NCBI GenBank assembly: GCA_052061695.1
Contig: JBPZEY010000006.1
Length of the DNA stretch: 64,000 nucleotides
Strand: one strand, 5' to 3'
Source of the DNA: Alkalicoccus luteus
GTDB lineage: Bacteria > Bacillota > Bacilli > Bacillales > Salisediminibacteriaceae
Shown here: positions 16,938-25,313 of the stretch, in pieces
How positions within the stretch are numbered: position 1 is the first letter of the stretch
How the letters are laid out: every line of letters starts with the position of its first letter
The notes under the pieces: generated by a model
What the model was told of the DNA's origin: nothing
Databases searched by the model: none
Seen by the model: only the letters and a program-made list of their open reading frames with translations
Position numbers and translations under genes: made by a program

Positions 16938-17150
16938 ATGGCAGACATTCAAACAACGATGGCAGGGAACGTATGGAAAATTAACGTAAAAGTAGGCGAC
17001 GAGGTACAGGAGGGTGACGAAGTTGTGATTTTAGAATCTATGAAAATGGAGATTCCAATCGCAGCCGAACAAAGCGGCACCGTTTCCGAAGTACTTGTAG
17101 AAGAAGGAAGCTTTGTGAATGAAGAAGATGTCGTAGTGAAGCTCGGCTAA
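16938..17150 (+). CDS. yngHB: Biotin carrier protein of the carboxylase
   Basis: 70 residues, essentially a single biotinyl/lipoyl domain. The biotinylation motif ESMKMEIPI is present, with the modified Lys in the middle. The ATG is chosen because it follows GAAGGAGGAGC at good spacing. It shuttles carboxylated biotin from the YngH-type subunit to the YngE-type carboxyltransferase. Its separate, very short form matches B. subtilis YngHB. It lies 19 bases after yngH. Confidence 0.92.
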   Translation: MADIQTTMAGNVWKINVKVGDEVQEGDEVVILESMKMEIPIAAEQSGTVSEVLVEEGSFVNEEDVVVKLG

Positions 17151-17164
17151 GGAGGGACAGGCGT

Positions 17165-18076
17165 ATGACGATTCCAGCGGAAGCTGTTCTGAAGGAAGTC
17201 GGTCCTAGAGACGGTCTGCAAAATGAGCAGGCGCTTGTCTCCACGGAAAAAAAAGTTGCCTGGATCGAAAAGCTTACGGATGCCGGAATCACCTATATCG
17301 AAGTGTCGTCATTTGTATCACCTAAGTGGATCCCCGCACTAGCTGATGCCGACGATGTGTTCCGGTATTTAAAGCGAAAAGAAGGTGTGACGTATGCGGC
17401 GCTCGTTCCGAACGCAAAAGGGCTTGAGCGCGCGCTTCGTGCTGACGTCGACGAAATAGGGTTGTTCGTCTCATCAAGCGACACACACAATAGACGGAAC
17501 GTTAATAAGTCGACTGAAGAATCGCTGACACTCCTTCGGGAGGTAGCTGAAGAAGCAAAAGCTGCGGGGAAAACAGTGAGAGGGTATGTATCTACTGTTT
17601 TTGGATGCCCGTATGAAGGCAGGGTGTCGATCGGACAGGTGGAAAAGACGGCACACGCCCTGCTTGACATGGGGGTAGATGAGTTGTCGCTTGGAGACAC
17701 GATCGGCGTAGCAAATCCGCTTCAGGTCAAGCAGGTCATCCGCCAGTTAAAAACCACCATACCCACAGGAAGACTGGCTTTGCATTTCCATAATACGCGC
17801 GGACTCGCCTGTGCAAATATTATGGCCGGTCTGGAGCAGAATATTCAAGTATTTGATGGCGCCAACGGGGGTCTGGGAGGATGTCCGTATGCAAAAGGGG
17901 CTACCGGCAACGTTGCGACAGAAGATGTGCAGTACTTGATGGATGCGCTCGGCGTGAAAACAGGTGTATCGCTAAAGGGGCTCGTAAAAGCTGCAGAATA
18001 CATTGAGCCGCACGTCGGCACTAAGCTGCCAAGCTACCAGCTGCAGCTGCAGCAGGAAGAGGAGGATGGCGCATGA
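17165..18076 (+). CDS. yngG: Hydroxymethylglutaryl-CoA lyase
   Basis: 303 residues. The DRE-TIM metallolyase motifs are clear: VGPRDGLQNE near 12-21, HFHNTRG near 208 (metal-binding His pair), and the GGLGGCPYAKGATGN loop with the catalytic Cys. It splits HMG-CoA into acetyl-CoA and acetoacetate, the last step of leucine breakdown. The HFHNTRG form has Asn where many members have Asp. It starts 14 bases after the carrier gene and its stop overlaps the next start. Confidence 0.93.
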   Translation: MTIPAEAVLKEVGPRDGLQNEQALVSTEKKVAWIEKLTDAGITYIEVSSFVSPKWIPALADADDVFRYLKRKEGVTYAALVPNAKGLERALRADVDEIGLFVSSSDTHNRRNVNKSTEESLTLLREVAEEAKAAGKTVRGYVSTVFGCPYEGRVSIGQVEKTAHALLDMGVDELSLGDTIGVANPLQVKQVIRQLKTTIPTGRLALHFHNTRGLACANIMAGLEQNIQVFDGANGGLGGCPYAKGATGNVATEDVQYLMDALGVKTGVSLKGLVKAAEYIEPHVGTKLPSYQLQLQQEEEDGA

Positions 18077-18846
18077 TGATACAGGCGGAAGTAAGAGATC
18101 GGACCGGCTGGCTTACGCTGGATCGCGAGGATGCTGCGAATGCATTGAGCAGCGACTTAATTGCACAGGCTTCTGACGTCCTGCAGGAGTGGCGTCATGA
18201 CACAGCTGTCCGCTCTGTCATCATAACCGGTGCGGGCAAGAAAGTGTTTTGTGCTGGAGCTGATTTGAAAGAGCGTTCTAAAATGCAGGAATCTGAAGTA
18301 TGGCAGGCAGTAGCCTCCATTCGAAGCTTTATTGAAAGCGTTTACGAGATGCCGCAGCCTGTTATCGCTGCTATAAACGGCCATGCCATCGGTGGAGGTC
18401 TGGAACTGGCTTTAGCCTGTGATCTTCGAATCAGCACCGATCAAGCTTTTTTCTCTCTCGCAGAAACCGGTTTGGGGATCATTCCAGGAGCTGGAGGTAC
18501 GCAGCGGCTCCCGAGATTAATAGGGGAGCAGAAAGCAAAAGAAATGATTCTGACAGGACGCAAGCTTGCGGCAGATGAAGCGGAAGAAAGCGGTCTGATC
18601 CTTAAATATGTGCCGGTGAAGCACTTGTACGAGGAAGCCTCTATGATGGCTGGGCTCGTTAACAGCCGTGCACCACTCGCCATTCGTTCCGCAAAAACAG
18701 CTGTAAATCAGGGAATACAGACAGACCTGCAGACCGGGCTCGAGCTGGAGCGCAAGCAGTATGAACAGACAATCGGGACAGAAGATCGACTTGAAGGGTT
18801 AAGAGCCTTTAAGGAAAAACGGCCGCCTGAATTTACAGGACGCTGA
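18073..18846 (+). CDS. yngF: Enoyl-CoA hydratase, probable methylglutaconyl-CoA hydratase
   Basis: 257 residues, crotonase fold. The oxyanion-hole stretches KVFCAGADLKER near 57-68 and NGHAIGGGLELALACD near 105-120 are typical, and the acidic catalytic region ETGLGIIPGAGGTQRL is intact. Within this operon it most likely hydrates 3-methylglutaconyl-CoA to HMG-CoA, feeding the lyase encoded just before it. The start overlaps the lyase stop by 4 bases, after GGAAGAGGAGG, implying translational coupling. Confidence 0.9.
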   Translation: MMIQAEVRDRTGWLTLDREDAANALSSDLIAQASDVLQEWRHDTAVRSVIITGAGKKVFCAGADLKERSKMQESEVWQAVASIRSFIESVYEMPQPVIAAINGHAIGGGLELALACDLRISTDQAFFSLAETGLGIIPGAGGTQRLPRLIGEQKAKEMILTGRKLAADEAEESGLILKYVPVKHLYEEASMMAGLVNSRAPLAIRSAKTAVNQGIQTDLQTGLELERKQYEQTIGTEDRLEGLRAFKEKRPPEFTGR

Positions 18847-18861
18847 TAAGGAGAGATAGGA

Positions 18862-20391
18862 ATGACGCTGAAACTGGATAAAACCTGGAAGGAGCGGGTG
18901 GAGCAGATTGAAAAAGGCGGGAGTGAGAAATATCATGAAGCGAATGCTTCAAAAGGCAAGCTGTTTGTCAGGGACAGGCTTGCACGTCTTTTTGATGACA
19001 GCTCGTGGAAGGAAGATGGAAAATTTGCCAACGCTGAGACAGAAGGATTACCTGCAGACGGTGTTATCACGGCGATCGGTAAAGTAGACGGCCGCACCGT
19101 GTGTGTAATGGCCAATGACTCAACCGTGAAGGCTGGATCATGGGGGGCAAAGACGGTCGAAAAAATCATTCGTATTCAGGAGACCGCACTAAAGCTGAAA
19201 GCTCCGATGTTCTATTTGGTAGACAGCGCTGGAGCAAGGATTACGGACCAGATCGAGATGTTCCCAAACCGCCGCGGTGCCGGACGGATTTTCCATAATC
19301 AAGTAAAGCTTTCCGGGATGGTTCCGCAAATTTGTGTGTTGTTCGGTCCCTCTGCTGCCGGAGGAGCATATATTCCGTCATTTTGTGACATCGTCATCAT
19401 GGTAGAAGGCAATGCAAGTATGTATCTGGGTTCTCCGCGAATGGCAGAAATGGTCATTGGGGAAAAAGTTAGTCTTGAAGAAATGGGCGGCGCTAAAATG
19501 CACTGCTCTGTTTCGGGCTGTGGGGATGTACTGGCGGCTGATGAACCTGAAGCGATTGAAGCAGCCCGCTCTTATTTTTCGTATATGCCGGAAAACTATC
19601 AAACAGCTTCCGCAGTAAAAGAAGCTGTACCAGCTGTTGAAAAGGATTTGGAAAAGCTTGTGCCTGCCAATCAGAACGTGCCATTCGATATGCATCAGTT
19701 TATCGATGGACTGATTGATGAAAGCAGCTTTTTTGAGGTGAAAGCGTTGTTTGCAAAGGAGCTGATTACCGGTCTCGCAAGAATAGAAGGGCGCACAGTA
19801 GGAATTATCGCAAATCAGCCAAAGCAGAAGGGCGGCGTACTATTTCACGATTCTGCCGATAAAGCAGCGAGATTTATTACGATGTGTGATGCATTTGGTA
19901 TTCCGCTGCTTTTCCTCGTTGACGTTCCGGGCTTTATGATTGGAACGAGAGTAGAAAAAGCAGGGATCATCCGTCACGGTGCAAAGATGGTAGCAGCTAT
20001 GTCTTCTGCTTCTGTCCCTAAAATTTCAGTAGTCGTGCGAAAAGCATATGGAGCTGGCTTATATGCGATGGCAGGGCCGGCCTTTGAACCAGATGCCTGC
20101 ATAGCGCTTCCTTCTGCTCAAATAGCAGTGATGGGACCTGAAGCAGCAGTGAACGCTGTGTATGCAAATAAAATAGCGGCGCTGGACGAATCAGACCGAC
20201 CGGCTTTTATAGCGGAGAAGCGGAAAGAATATCAGGAAAACATAGATATTTACAGGCTTGCATCCGAAATGATTGTCGACGATGTCATACCTGCAGGCGC
20301 GCTTCGTGACAATTTGGCATCCCGGTTTGAGCTGTATGCCGGTAAAGATGTCGTTTTTTCAGAGAGAAAGCGTCCAATTTATCCCGTATAG
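18862..20391 (+). CDS. yngE: Carboxyltransferase subunit of methylcrotonyl-CoA carboxylase
   Basis: 509 residues, the full length of a fused carboxyltransferase. Two crotonase-like halves are visible, with the acyl-CoA oxyanion segments FGPSAAGGAYIPSFCD near 163-178 and the second-half RKAYGAGLYAMAG near 394. It transfers CO2 from carboxybiotin to 3-methylcrotonyl-CoA. Operon context distinguishes it from propionyl-CoA carboxylase beta, which is otherwise very similar. The RBS AAGGAGAG sits about 10 bases before the ATG. Confidence 0.9.
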   Translation: MTLKLDKTWKERVEQIEKGGSEKYHEANASKGKLFVRDRLARLFDDSSWKEDGKFANAETEGLPADGVITAIGKVDGRTVCVMANDSTVKAGSWGAKTVEKIIRIQETALKLKAPMFYLVDSAGARITDQIEMFPNRRGAGRIFHNQVKLSGMVPQICVLFGPSAAGGAYIPSFCDIVIMVEGNASMYLGSPRMAEMVIGEKVSLEEMGGAKMHCSVSGCGDVLAADEPEAIEAARSYFSYMPENYQTASAVKEAVPAVEKDLEKLVPANQNVPFDMHQFIDGLIDESSFFEVKALFAKELITGLARIEGRTVGIIANQPKQKGGVLFHDSADKAARFITMCDAFGIPLLFLVDVPGFMIGTRVEKAGIIRHGAKMVAAMSSASVPKISVVVRKAYGAGLYAMAGPAFEPDACIALPSAQIAVMGPEAAVNAVYANKIAALDESDRPAFIAEKRKEYQENIDIYRLASEMIVDDVIPAGALRDNLASRFELYAGKDVVFSERKRPIYPV

Positions 20392-20421
20392 CGCGTAATT
20401 AATCAGGAGAGGATGATCGTT

Positions 20422-21114
20422 GTGAAACAACTATACACAGACACGGCAGACATCACAGCTGATATAAAGGACGGCTCGACTATTCTCGTCGGCGGTTTTG
20501 GCCTGTGTGGCATTCCTGAAAATGTCATTAAGGCGCTTGTCGATAGCGGCGTTAAAGATTTAACGATTGTTTCCAACAACTGCGGAGTCGACGACTGGGG
20601 ACTCGGCCTGCTGCTTGAAAAAAAGCAGATTAACAAGATTTATGCGTCATACGTCGGTGAGAATAAGGAATTTGAGCGTCAGGTGATCAACGGAGAGCTG
20701 GAAGTTGAGCTTGTACCTCAAGGAACCTTAGCGGAAAGACTCCGTGCCGGCGGAGCAGGCATCCCCGCTTTTTATACGCCTGCAGGAGTCGGCACGCCGA
20801 TTGCAGAGGGTAAAGAAGTCAGAACGTTTGATGGCAAGGAGTACGTACTCGAGCATGCCATTACCGGAGATATCAGCATCGTACGTGCACATACTGGTGA
20901 TACGTACGGCAACTTAATTTATCGTAAAACAGCTCAAAACTTCAACCCGATGATTGCGGCTGCCGGAGCAGTGACAATCGCTGAAGTAGAAAACCTGGTT
21001 GAAGCGGGAACGCTTGACCCGCAGTCGATTCATACACCAGGGATCTACGTCAACCGCATAATCGAAGCTGTTCAGGAAAATCGGATTGAACGGCGCACCG
21101 TGAAAGAAGCCTGA
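20422..21114 (+). CDS. scoA: Succinyl-CoA:3-ketoacid CoA-transferase subunit A
   Basis: 230 residues from the GTG at 20422; an earlier ATG directly abuts the AGGAGAG site and is too close. The glycine-rich VGGFGLCGIPEN near 23-34 is the coenzyme A-binding motif of alpha subunits. With ScoB it moves CoA from succinyl-CoA to acetoacetate, making acetoacetyl-CoA for thiolysis. It therefore uses the acetoacetate released by the upstream lyase. B. subtilis instead carries the acyl-CoA synthetase-type gene yngI in its yng operon. Confidence 0.93.
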   Translation: MKQLYTDTADITADIKDGSTILVGGFGLCGIPENVIKALVDSGVKDLTIVSNNCGVDDWGLGLLLEKKQINKIYASYVGENKEFERQVINGELEVELVPQGTLAERLRAGGAGIPAFYTPAGVGTPIAEGKEVRTFDGKEYVLEHAITGDISIVRAHTGDTYGNLIYRKTAQNFNPMIAAAGAVTIAEVENLVEAGTLDPQSIHTPGIYVNRIIEAVQENRIERRTVKEA

Positions 21115-21131
21115 TGAAGGAGGAAGAGCGG

Positions 21132-21788
21132 ATGGAAAAAAAGGAAAAGCGCGAACGAATCGCACGACGGGCTGAAAAAGAAATCAAAGACGGCGATTAC
21201 GTGAACCTCGGTATCGGTATGCCGACGATGGTAGCAAATTACCTGGATGCAGATAAAAAAGTAATGCTGCAGTCAGAAAACGGGCTGCTCGGGATCGGGC
21301 CTTATCCGGAAGCCGACGAAGTCGATGCAGATTTGATTAATGCCGGAAAAGAAACGGTGACAGAAGCGAAAGGTGCCGCTTATTTCAGCAGCGCTGAATC
21401 GTTTGCTATGATTCGCGGAGGTCATATTGACGTGGCTATCCTTGGCGCAATGGAGGTTTCCGAGTCTGGAGATCTGGCGAACTGGATGATACCGGGCAAA
21501 ATGATCAAAGGAATGGGAGGAGCTATGGATCTCGTTCACGGTGCTAAACGCGTGATTATCATTATGGACCACGTCAGCCGGAACGGGACACCTAAAATCG
21601 TAAAATCATGCTCCCTTCCGTTAACCGGACTTGGCGTTGTTAATCGGATTATCACCGAACGAGCCGTTATCGATGTGACCGAAACCGGTCTGGTCCTTGA
21701 TGAAATACTTGATGGTTCAACACCTGAAGAAATTCAGGAAGCAACCGGCGCCCCGCTTTCCATGGATCGACTGACACGAAGCCATTAA
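21132..21788 (+). CDS. scoB: Succinyl-CoA:3-ketoacid CoA-transferase subunit B
   Basis: 218 residues from the ATG after AAGGAGG. The catalytic Glu lies in QSENGLLGIGPYP, and GMPTMVANYL and GGHIDVAILGAMEVS are family motifs. It carries the Glu-CoA thioester intermediate of the two-subunit transferase. It closes the eight-gene operon and is followed by a textbook terminator. Confidence 0.95.
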   Translation: MEKKEKRERIARRAEKEIKDGDYVNLGIGMPTMVANYLDADKKVMLQSENGLLGIGPYPEADEVDADLINAGKETVTEAKGAAYFSSAESFAMIRGGHIDVAILGAMEVSESGDLANWMIPGKMIKGMGGAMDLVHGAKRVIIIMDHVSRNGTPKIVKSCSLPLTGLGVVNRIITERAVIDVTETGLVLDEILDGSTPEEIQEATGAPLSMDRLTRSH

Positions 21789-21813
21789 ATTAGAAATCTG
21801 CCTACGAAAAGAG

Positions 21814-21850
21814 CTGCCGCCGGATCGAGTGATCCGGCGGCAGTTCTTTT
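21814..21850 (+). terminator. Terminator of the yng/sco operon
   Basis: A perfect 13-bp stem (CTGCCGCCGGATC with its complement) around GAGT, followed by TTCTTTTTT. It is a strong rho-independent terminator and ends just before the stop of the convergent exonuclease gene at 21851. Confidence 0.93.
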
Positions 21851-22492
21851 TTATCTTCTGTCCGACTGAATAAGACCGTTTGAGGAGAGAGCGAGCTGCT
21901 TTCGCTTCCGGTTGGCCGCTGGAGTGAAGTGGGCGCCGGGTGCAAGCGAGCCGTTGTGAAGGTTCAGGTGCTGCAGAAAGGCTTGTTCGGAGAATGCGTT
22001 ATGAATTTCCTGAGCCTTTATAATGATGGATGCAGCTGCCCGTGCATCATCCAGTGCATGGTGGTGATTTAGATCAATCGACAGCTCGTGGGCTACAGTG
22101 GATAATTTATGATTATAAAATTCAGGCCACGTTTTCCGGGATACTTGAACCGAGCAGTTATAAGCAGCAGAAAGACCGGAGATCCCCCATACCTGCAGAG
22201 CAGAACGAAGAACCTTCATGTCAAAACTTGCATTATGTGCAATTAGAAGCTGATCCTGAATCAGCGGCTCGATCTCCGGCCAAAGCTCCTGAAACGTCGG
22301 CTCACTCTTTACATCCTCCCACGTTATCCCGTGAACCCGTACACATTTTGGATCAAAATACGGCGAAAACGGACGAATTAATGAGTAGACTTCCTGCGTG
22401 ATTTCGCTGTTCTCAACGCGTACAAGGCCGATAGCGCAGGCGCTTCCCTGTTCAGTTGATGCTGTTTCAAAGTCAATCGCAGTAAAATTCAT
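21851..22492 (-). CDS. DnaQ-like 3'-5' exonuclease (DEDDh)
   Basis: 213 residues from the ATG preceded by AGGAGG at good spacing; a longer frame has no start signal. The three Exo motifs are readable: AIDFETAS near residues 5-12 (DxE), IAHNASFDMKVL (second Asp), and HHALDDARAAA (His plus Asp), so it is the DEDDh class. The proteins degrade single-stranded DNA or RNA from the 3' end for repair or turnover. The C-terminal 40 residues are basic and not part of the domain. It stands alone, convergent with scoB. Confidence 0.85.
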   Translation of the reverse strand: MNFTAIDFETASTEQGSACAIGLVRVENSEITQEVYSLIRPFSPYFDPKCVRVHGITWEDVKSEPTFQELWPEIEPLIQDQLLIAHNASFDMKVLRSALQVWGISGLSAAYNCSVQVSRKTWPEFYNHKLSTVAHELSIDLNHHHALDDARAAASIIIKAQEIHNAFSEQAFLQHLNLHNGSLAPGAHFTPAANRKRKQLALSSNGLIQSDRR

Positions 22493-22566
22493 AAATGACC
22501 TCCTGCAAACGTATGTTTGTTTTAGTTTAGCATGAACATACTGCTGCGAAAAGAAAAACATGAAAA

Positions 22567-22602
22567 GAAGCTGTCCGCAGCCGGCATGGCTGGAACAGCT
22601 TC
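22567..22602 (-). terminator. Terminator of the MsmX-type gene
   Basis: On the minus strand, GAAGCTGTTCC pairs with GGACAGCTTC as part of a roughly 15-bp stem with one bulge. TTTTCATGTTTTTC follows. Position 35 bases after the stop fits a rho-independent terminator. Confidence 0.8.
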
Positions 22603-22637
22603 AAAAAGGGGGAATATTGAAACCCTGTTACAGGGAA

Positions 22638-23729
22638 TCAGCGGATTCGCTGCTCAGTCTCTGGATCAAAGAAGTGAGCTTTGTTCATATCAAATGCGAG
22701 ATCAATTTTCGTACCGCCGGTTACATCCGTACGGGAATCGACTCGTGCAATAAAATCCTGATCACTGACTTTTGAGTAGAGGTAGGATTCCGCACCCATA
22801 AGTTCAGCTACATCAATCGTCGCAGTAAAGCGGCTGTTCTCAGCTGCATCCAGGAAGACCGGTTCATCATGGAAATCTTCCGGACGAATACCAAGTACAA
22901 GATCTCTGCCGTCGTAGCCTTCAAGCATTTTCATCTTGCCGGCTGGAATCGTAACGGTATGCTCACCGATACTGAATGTATTTCCAGTCAGTTTTCCGTG
23001 GAGGAAGTTCATGGCAGGAGAGCCGATGAATCCGCCGACGAAAATATTTTCCGGATAATCATAAATGTCCTTCGGAGCACCGACCTGCTGTACGAGACCA
23101 TCTTTCATGACGACGATTCTGGAAGCCATCGTCATCGCTTCTGTCTGGTCATGTGTAACGTAAATGGTAGTTGTCTGCAGCCGGTGGTGAAGTTTGATGA
23201 TCTCTGCACGCATCTGCACACGAAGCTTCGCATCCAAGTTGGAAAGAGGCTCATCCATCAGGAATACCTTTGGATTTCGAACGATGGCACGGCCGAGGGC
23301 AACACGCTGACGCTGACCACCGGACATTGCTTTCGGTTTACGGTCAAGCATCTCAGTCAGGCCAAGAATTTTGGCAGCATTACGGACGCGTTCGTCAATT
23401 TCCTGCTTAGGAAATTTTCTCAGCTTCAGCCCAAACGCCATGTTTTCATATACGTTCATGTGTGGATAAAGCGCATAGTTCTGGAACACCATTGCAATAT
23501 CTCGGTCTTTAGGTGCCACATCGTTGACACGGTCGTCTCCAATGTAAAGGTCACCTTTTGAGATATCTTCAAGACCGGCTACCATTCGAAGCGTTGTCGA
23601 TTTTCCACAGCCTGATGGTCCAACGAAGACGATGAATTCTTTGTCAGCGATGTCCAGGTTGAAGTCAGTAACTGCCTGTACATCCCCGTCGTAAATTTTG
23701 TACAAATTCTTAAACGTAATATCAGCCAT
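22638..23729 (-). CDS. msmX: Multi-sugar ABC transporter ATPase (MsmX/UgpC type)
   Basis: 363 residues from the ATG that follows GGGAGGAATT; in-frame sequence upstream is repeat-like and unlikely to be coding. Walker A is GPSGCGKST, the signature MSGGQRQRVALGRA, Walker B VFLMDEPLSNLD and the switch THDQTEA. A C-terminal MOP/TOBE-like regulatory region spans about 240-363. In Bacilli, MsmX is a shared ATPase that powers several carbohydrate importers whose loci lack their own. No permeases or binding proteins are adjacent, which fits that role. Confidence 0.9.
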   Translation of the reverse strand: MADITFKNLYKIYDGDVQAVTDFNLDIADKEFIVFVGPSGCGKSTTLRMVAGLEDISKGDLYIGDDRVNDVAPKDRDIAMVFQNYALYPHMNVYENMAFGLKLRKFPKQEIDERVRNAAKILGLTEMLDRKPKAMSGGQRQRVALGRAIVRNPKVFLMDEPLSNLDAKLRVQMRAEIIKLHHRLQTTTIYVTHDQTEAMTMASRIVVMKDGLVQQVGAPKDIYDYPENIFVGGFIGSPAMNFLHGKLTGNTFSIGEHTVTIPAGKMKMLEGYDGRDLVLGIRPEDFHDEPVFLDAAENSRFTATIDVAELMGAESYLYSKVSDQDFIARVDSRTDVTGGTKIDLAFDMNKAHFFDPETEQRIR

Positions 23730-24131
23730 TTTAATTCCTCCCACAAACTCATTTTCTAATCTGTAATCAGTGTATCCTGTAAGGGTTCTCATATCTATGG
23801 TAACCGTGCACAAAAAAACTGGCTGTTGATTGTGCAAGATGCATGCGCTTTCACAAAAGTGCATACAGTCCCTGCTGACAACCGAAATCAAGGCTCTTGA
23901 TGTCGTCAGGCACGAGCCTGCGTTCCTCCACCTGTGCAACGGCTTATCTACAAATGGTGAGGCCCATGCTTTGCGACATTCGCCTGGGGCGTGAAGAACC
24001 AATTCGCTTCTGGACGTGGAACGCATTTGCGCGCGAACGAAGAAGGACCGCGTAAAAACGAATAAACAGGCACATACCGTGCTTTTGTCAACAGCTCGAT
24101 CTCTTGATTAGGCTTTGTTCACGCTGTTGTT
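23730..24131. other. 402-base gap upstream of msmX
   Basis: No gene is supported. The first 90 bases upstream of the msmX start are moderately AT-rich and should hold its promoter. The rest is GC-mixed and, at its end, has weak traces of the dispersed repeat: CGAATAAAC near 24058-24066 and TTTTGTCAACAGC near 24083-24095. A short GCAC/GTGC hairpin there could end the minus-strand regulator transcript. Confidence 0.5.
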
Positions 24132-24986
24132 TCAAGAACGGCTGCAGGAAGAAGGCATTGTCAAAAGCATGAGGTAGACAGCAGCTGCGTTTTGAAACTG
24201 CCTGATGTCGAGCGTCGTTTTCTCAATAAATTTATCGACCCGGTACTGCATGGAATTCCGGTGCATAAACATTTTTTTGGCAGCAAGACTGATGTTCAGG
24301 TTGCATTCCAGAAAGCATCGCACCGACTCGAGCAGCTCGCTTTCGTCCTCGACCGGCTTCAGCTGCCGGCGAATCTGGGTAATCGTCTGTGGGGTAAACC
24401 GGCTCAGCATGAAATAGAGCAGCAGCTCTTGTTCAAGGAAGGTATGTTTTTTAGGGAAGGCAGCTGCCGTATCGTGAAACAGCTGGTGTTCCCAGTCAAT
24501 ATGCTCTTTTAATCCTTGGGGAGACAAAATCATGGAGCCGACACAGACGGAAGGACGAACGAAAAAGTCTGCTGCCAGTGTATCGACTACAGAGGAAAGG
24601 TTCAGTTCATCTTCAAAGGCCTCATCCGTTTCCTGAAGAATCATGCTGTCCCGATGAGATTTCCAAAGCATAAACCTGCTTCCCGGAAAAAGAGAAGAGG
24701 CAGCCTGGGAGAATGCCTCCTGCTCGTCAATTTGTTTTGGAAAACGAAAGTGAATCACTCGCAGTGGGAATGAAAGCTTTTCGCTCCATGCCGTCTCGGG
24801 AACCTCTTCTTCAAGTACGAGCAGCCGGTGCAGCGCTAGAGCAAGCGGATCATTCGGAAGCGGAAAATCCTGGGCAGGCTGCTGCCGATCGAGAATGGAC
24901 TGCAGAAGCTGAAGCTCCTCCTGATTGAGCTCTTCCGGCTCGATGTGGTGCGTTTCGGAGCCTCTGGTGACTGTAAAACGCTTCAT
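24132..24986 (-). CDS. PucR/CdaR-type helix-turn-helix regulator
   Basis: 284 residues. The last 60 or so form the PucR C-terminal helix-turn-helix (CFLECNLNISLAAKKMF, then MHRNSMQYRVDKFIEKT). The preceding part is a GGDEF-like/CdaR-type sensing region with no motif that names a ligand. It overlaps the yheE start by 4 bases, so the two are co-translated, and it is followed downstream by msmX on the same strand. A role in sugar-uptake control is possible from this neighbourhood but is inference. Confidence 0.78.
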   Translation of the reverse strand: MKRFTVTRGSETHHIEPEELNQEELQLLQSILDRQQPAQDFPLPNDPLALALHRLLVLEEEVPETAWSEKLSFPLRVIHFRFPKQIDEQEAFSQAASSLFPGSRFMLWKSHRDSMILQETDEAFEDELNLSSVVDTLAADFFVRPSVCVGSMILSPQGLKEHIDWEHQLFHDTAAAFPKKHTFLEQELLLYFMLSRFTPQTITQIRRQLKPVEDESELLESVRCFLECNLNISLAAKKMFMHRNSMQYRVDKFIEKTTLDIRQFQNAAAVYLMLLTMPSSCSRS

Positions 24987-25186
24987 TGCCGGTGATCCTC
25001 ATAGACATGATAGAGCATCAGATCATGCACAGACGACTCTAAAAAAGACTGATCGTCAATAGCATCAGGCTGCTTCCATACAATTTTTCCATCTTTTTGA
25101 TAAATCCCGCGGTATCTCACCTGTTTATAATAGAAGTGGAAGTTCCAGCCGAACGGCTGCTCCTTCCATTGAAAATGCTGAATCAT
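24983..25186 (-). CDS. yheE: YheE family small protein (DUF5342)
   Basis: 67 residues from the ATG after GGAGGGACACGTG. It is rich in aromatic residues (MIQHFQWKEQPFGWNFHFYY). B. subtilis carries yheE in the same yheE...yheB-yheA neighbourhood, and here it lies divergently next to yheB, so synteny supports the call. Function is unknown. It is probably cytoplasmic, as no signal or membrane segment is visible. Its stop overlaps the start of the PucR-type regulator. Confidence 0.7.
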   Translation of the reverse strand: MIQHFQWKEQPFGWNFHFYYKQVRYRGIYQKDGKIVWKQPDAIDDQSFLESSVHDLMLYHVYEDHRQ

Positions 25187-25313
25187 CACGTGTCCCTCCT
25201 TTAAAGCTGTTTTTATCGTACCATGAACCAGCCCGCGCGTTAACAGGATTCGTTGGTTTTCACCTGTCGCGTACGTTATACTATCATAAGCAGCCGTGCA
25301 GGGGGATGATTGT

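Noticed and set aside
22869..23561. 230-codon frame antisense to msmX
   Set aside because: Shadow of a highly conserved ATPase gene; no ribosome site or recognisable domain.
22638..24026. Longer start for the msmX product, adding 99 N-terminal residues
   Set aside because: The extra part is not ABC-like, lies over repeat-like sequence, and the internal ATG has a proper ribosome site.
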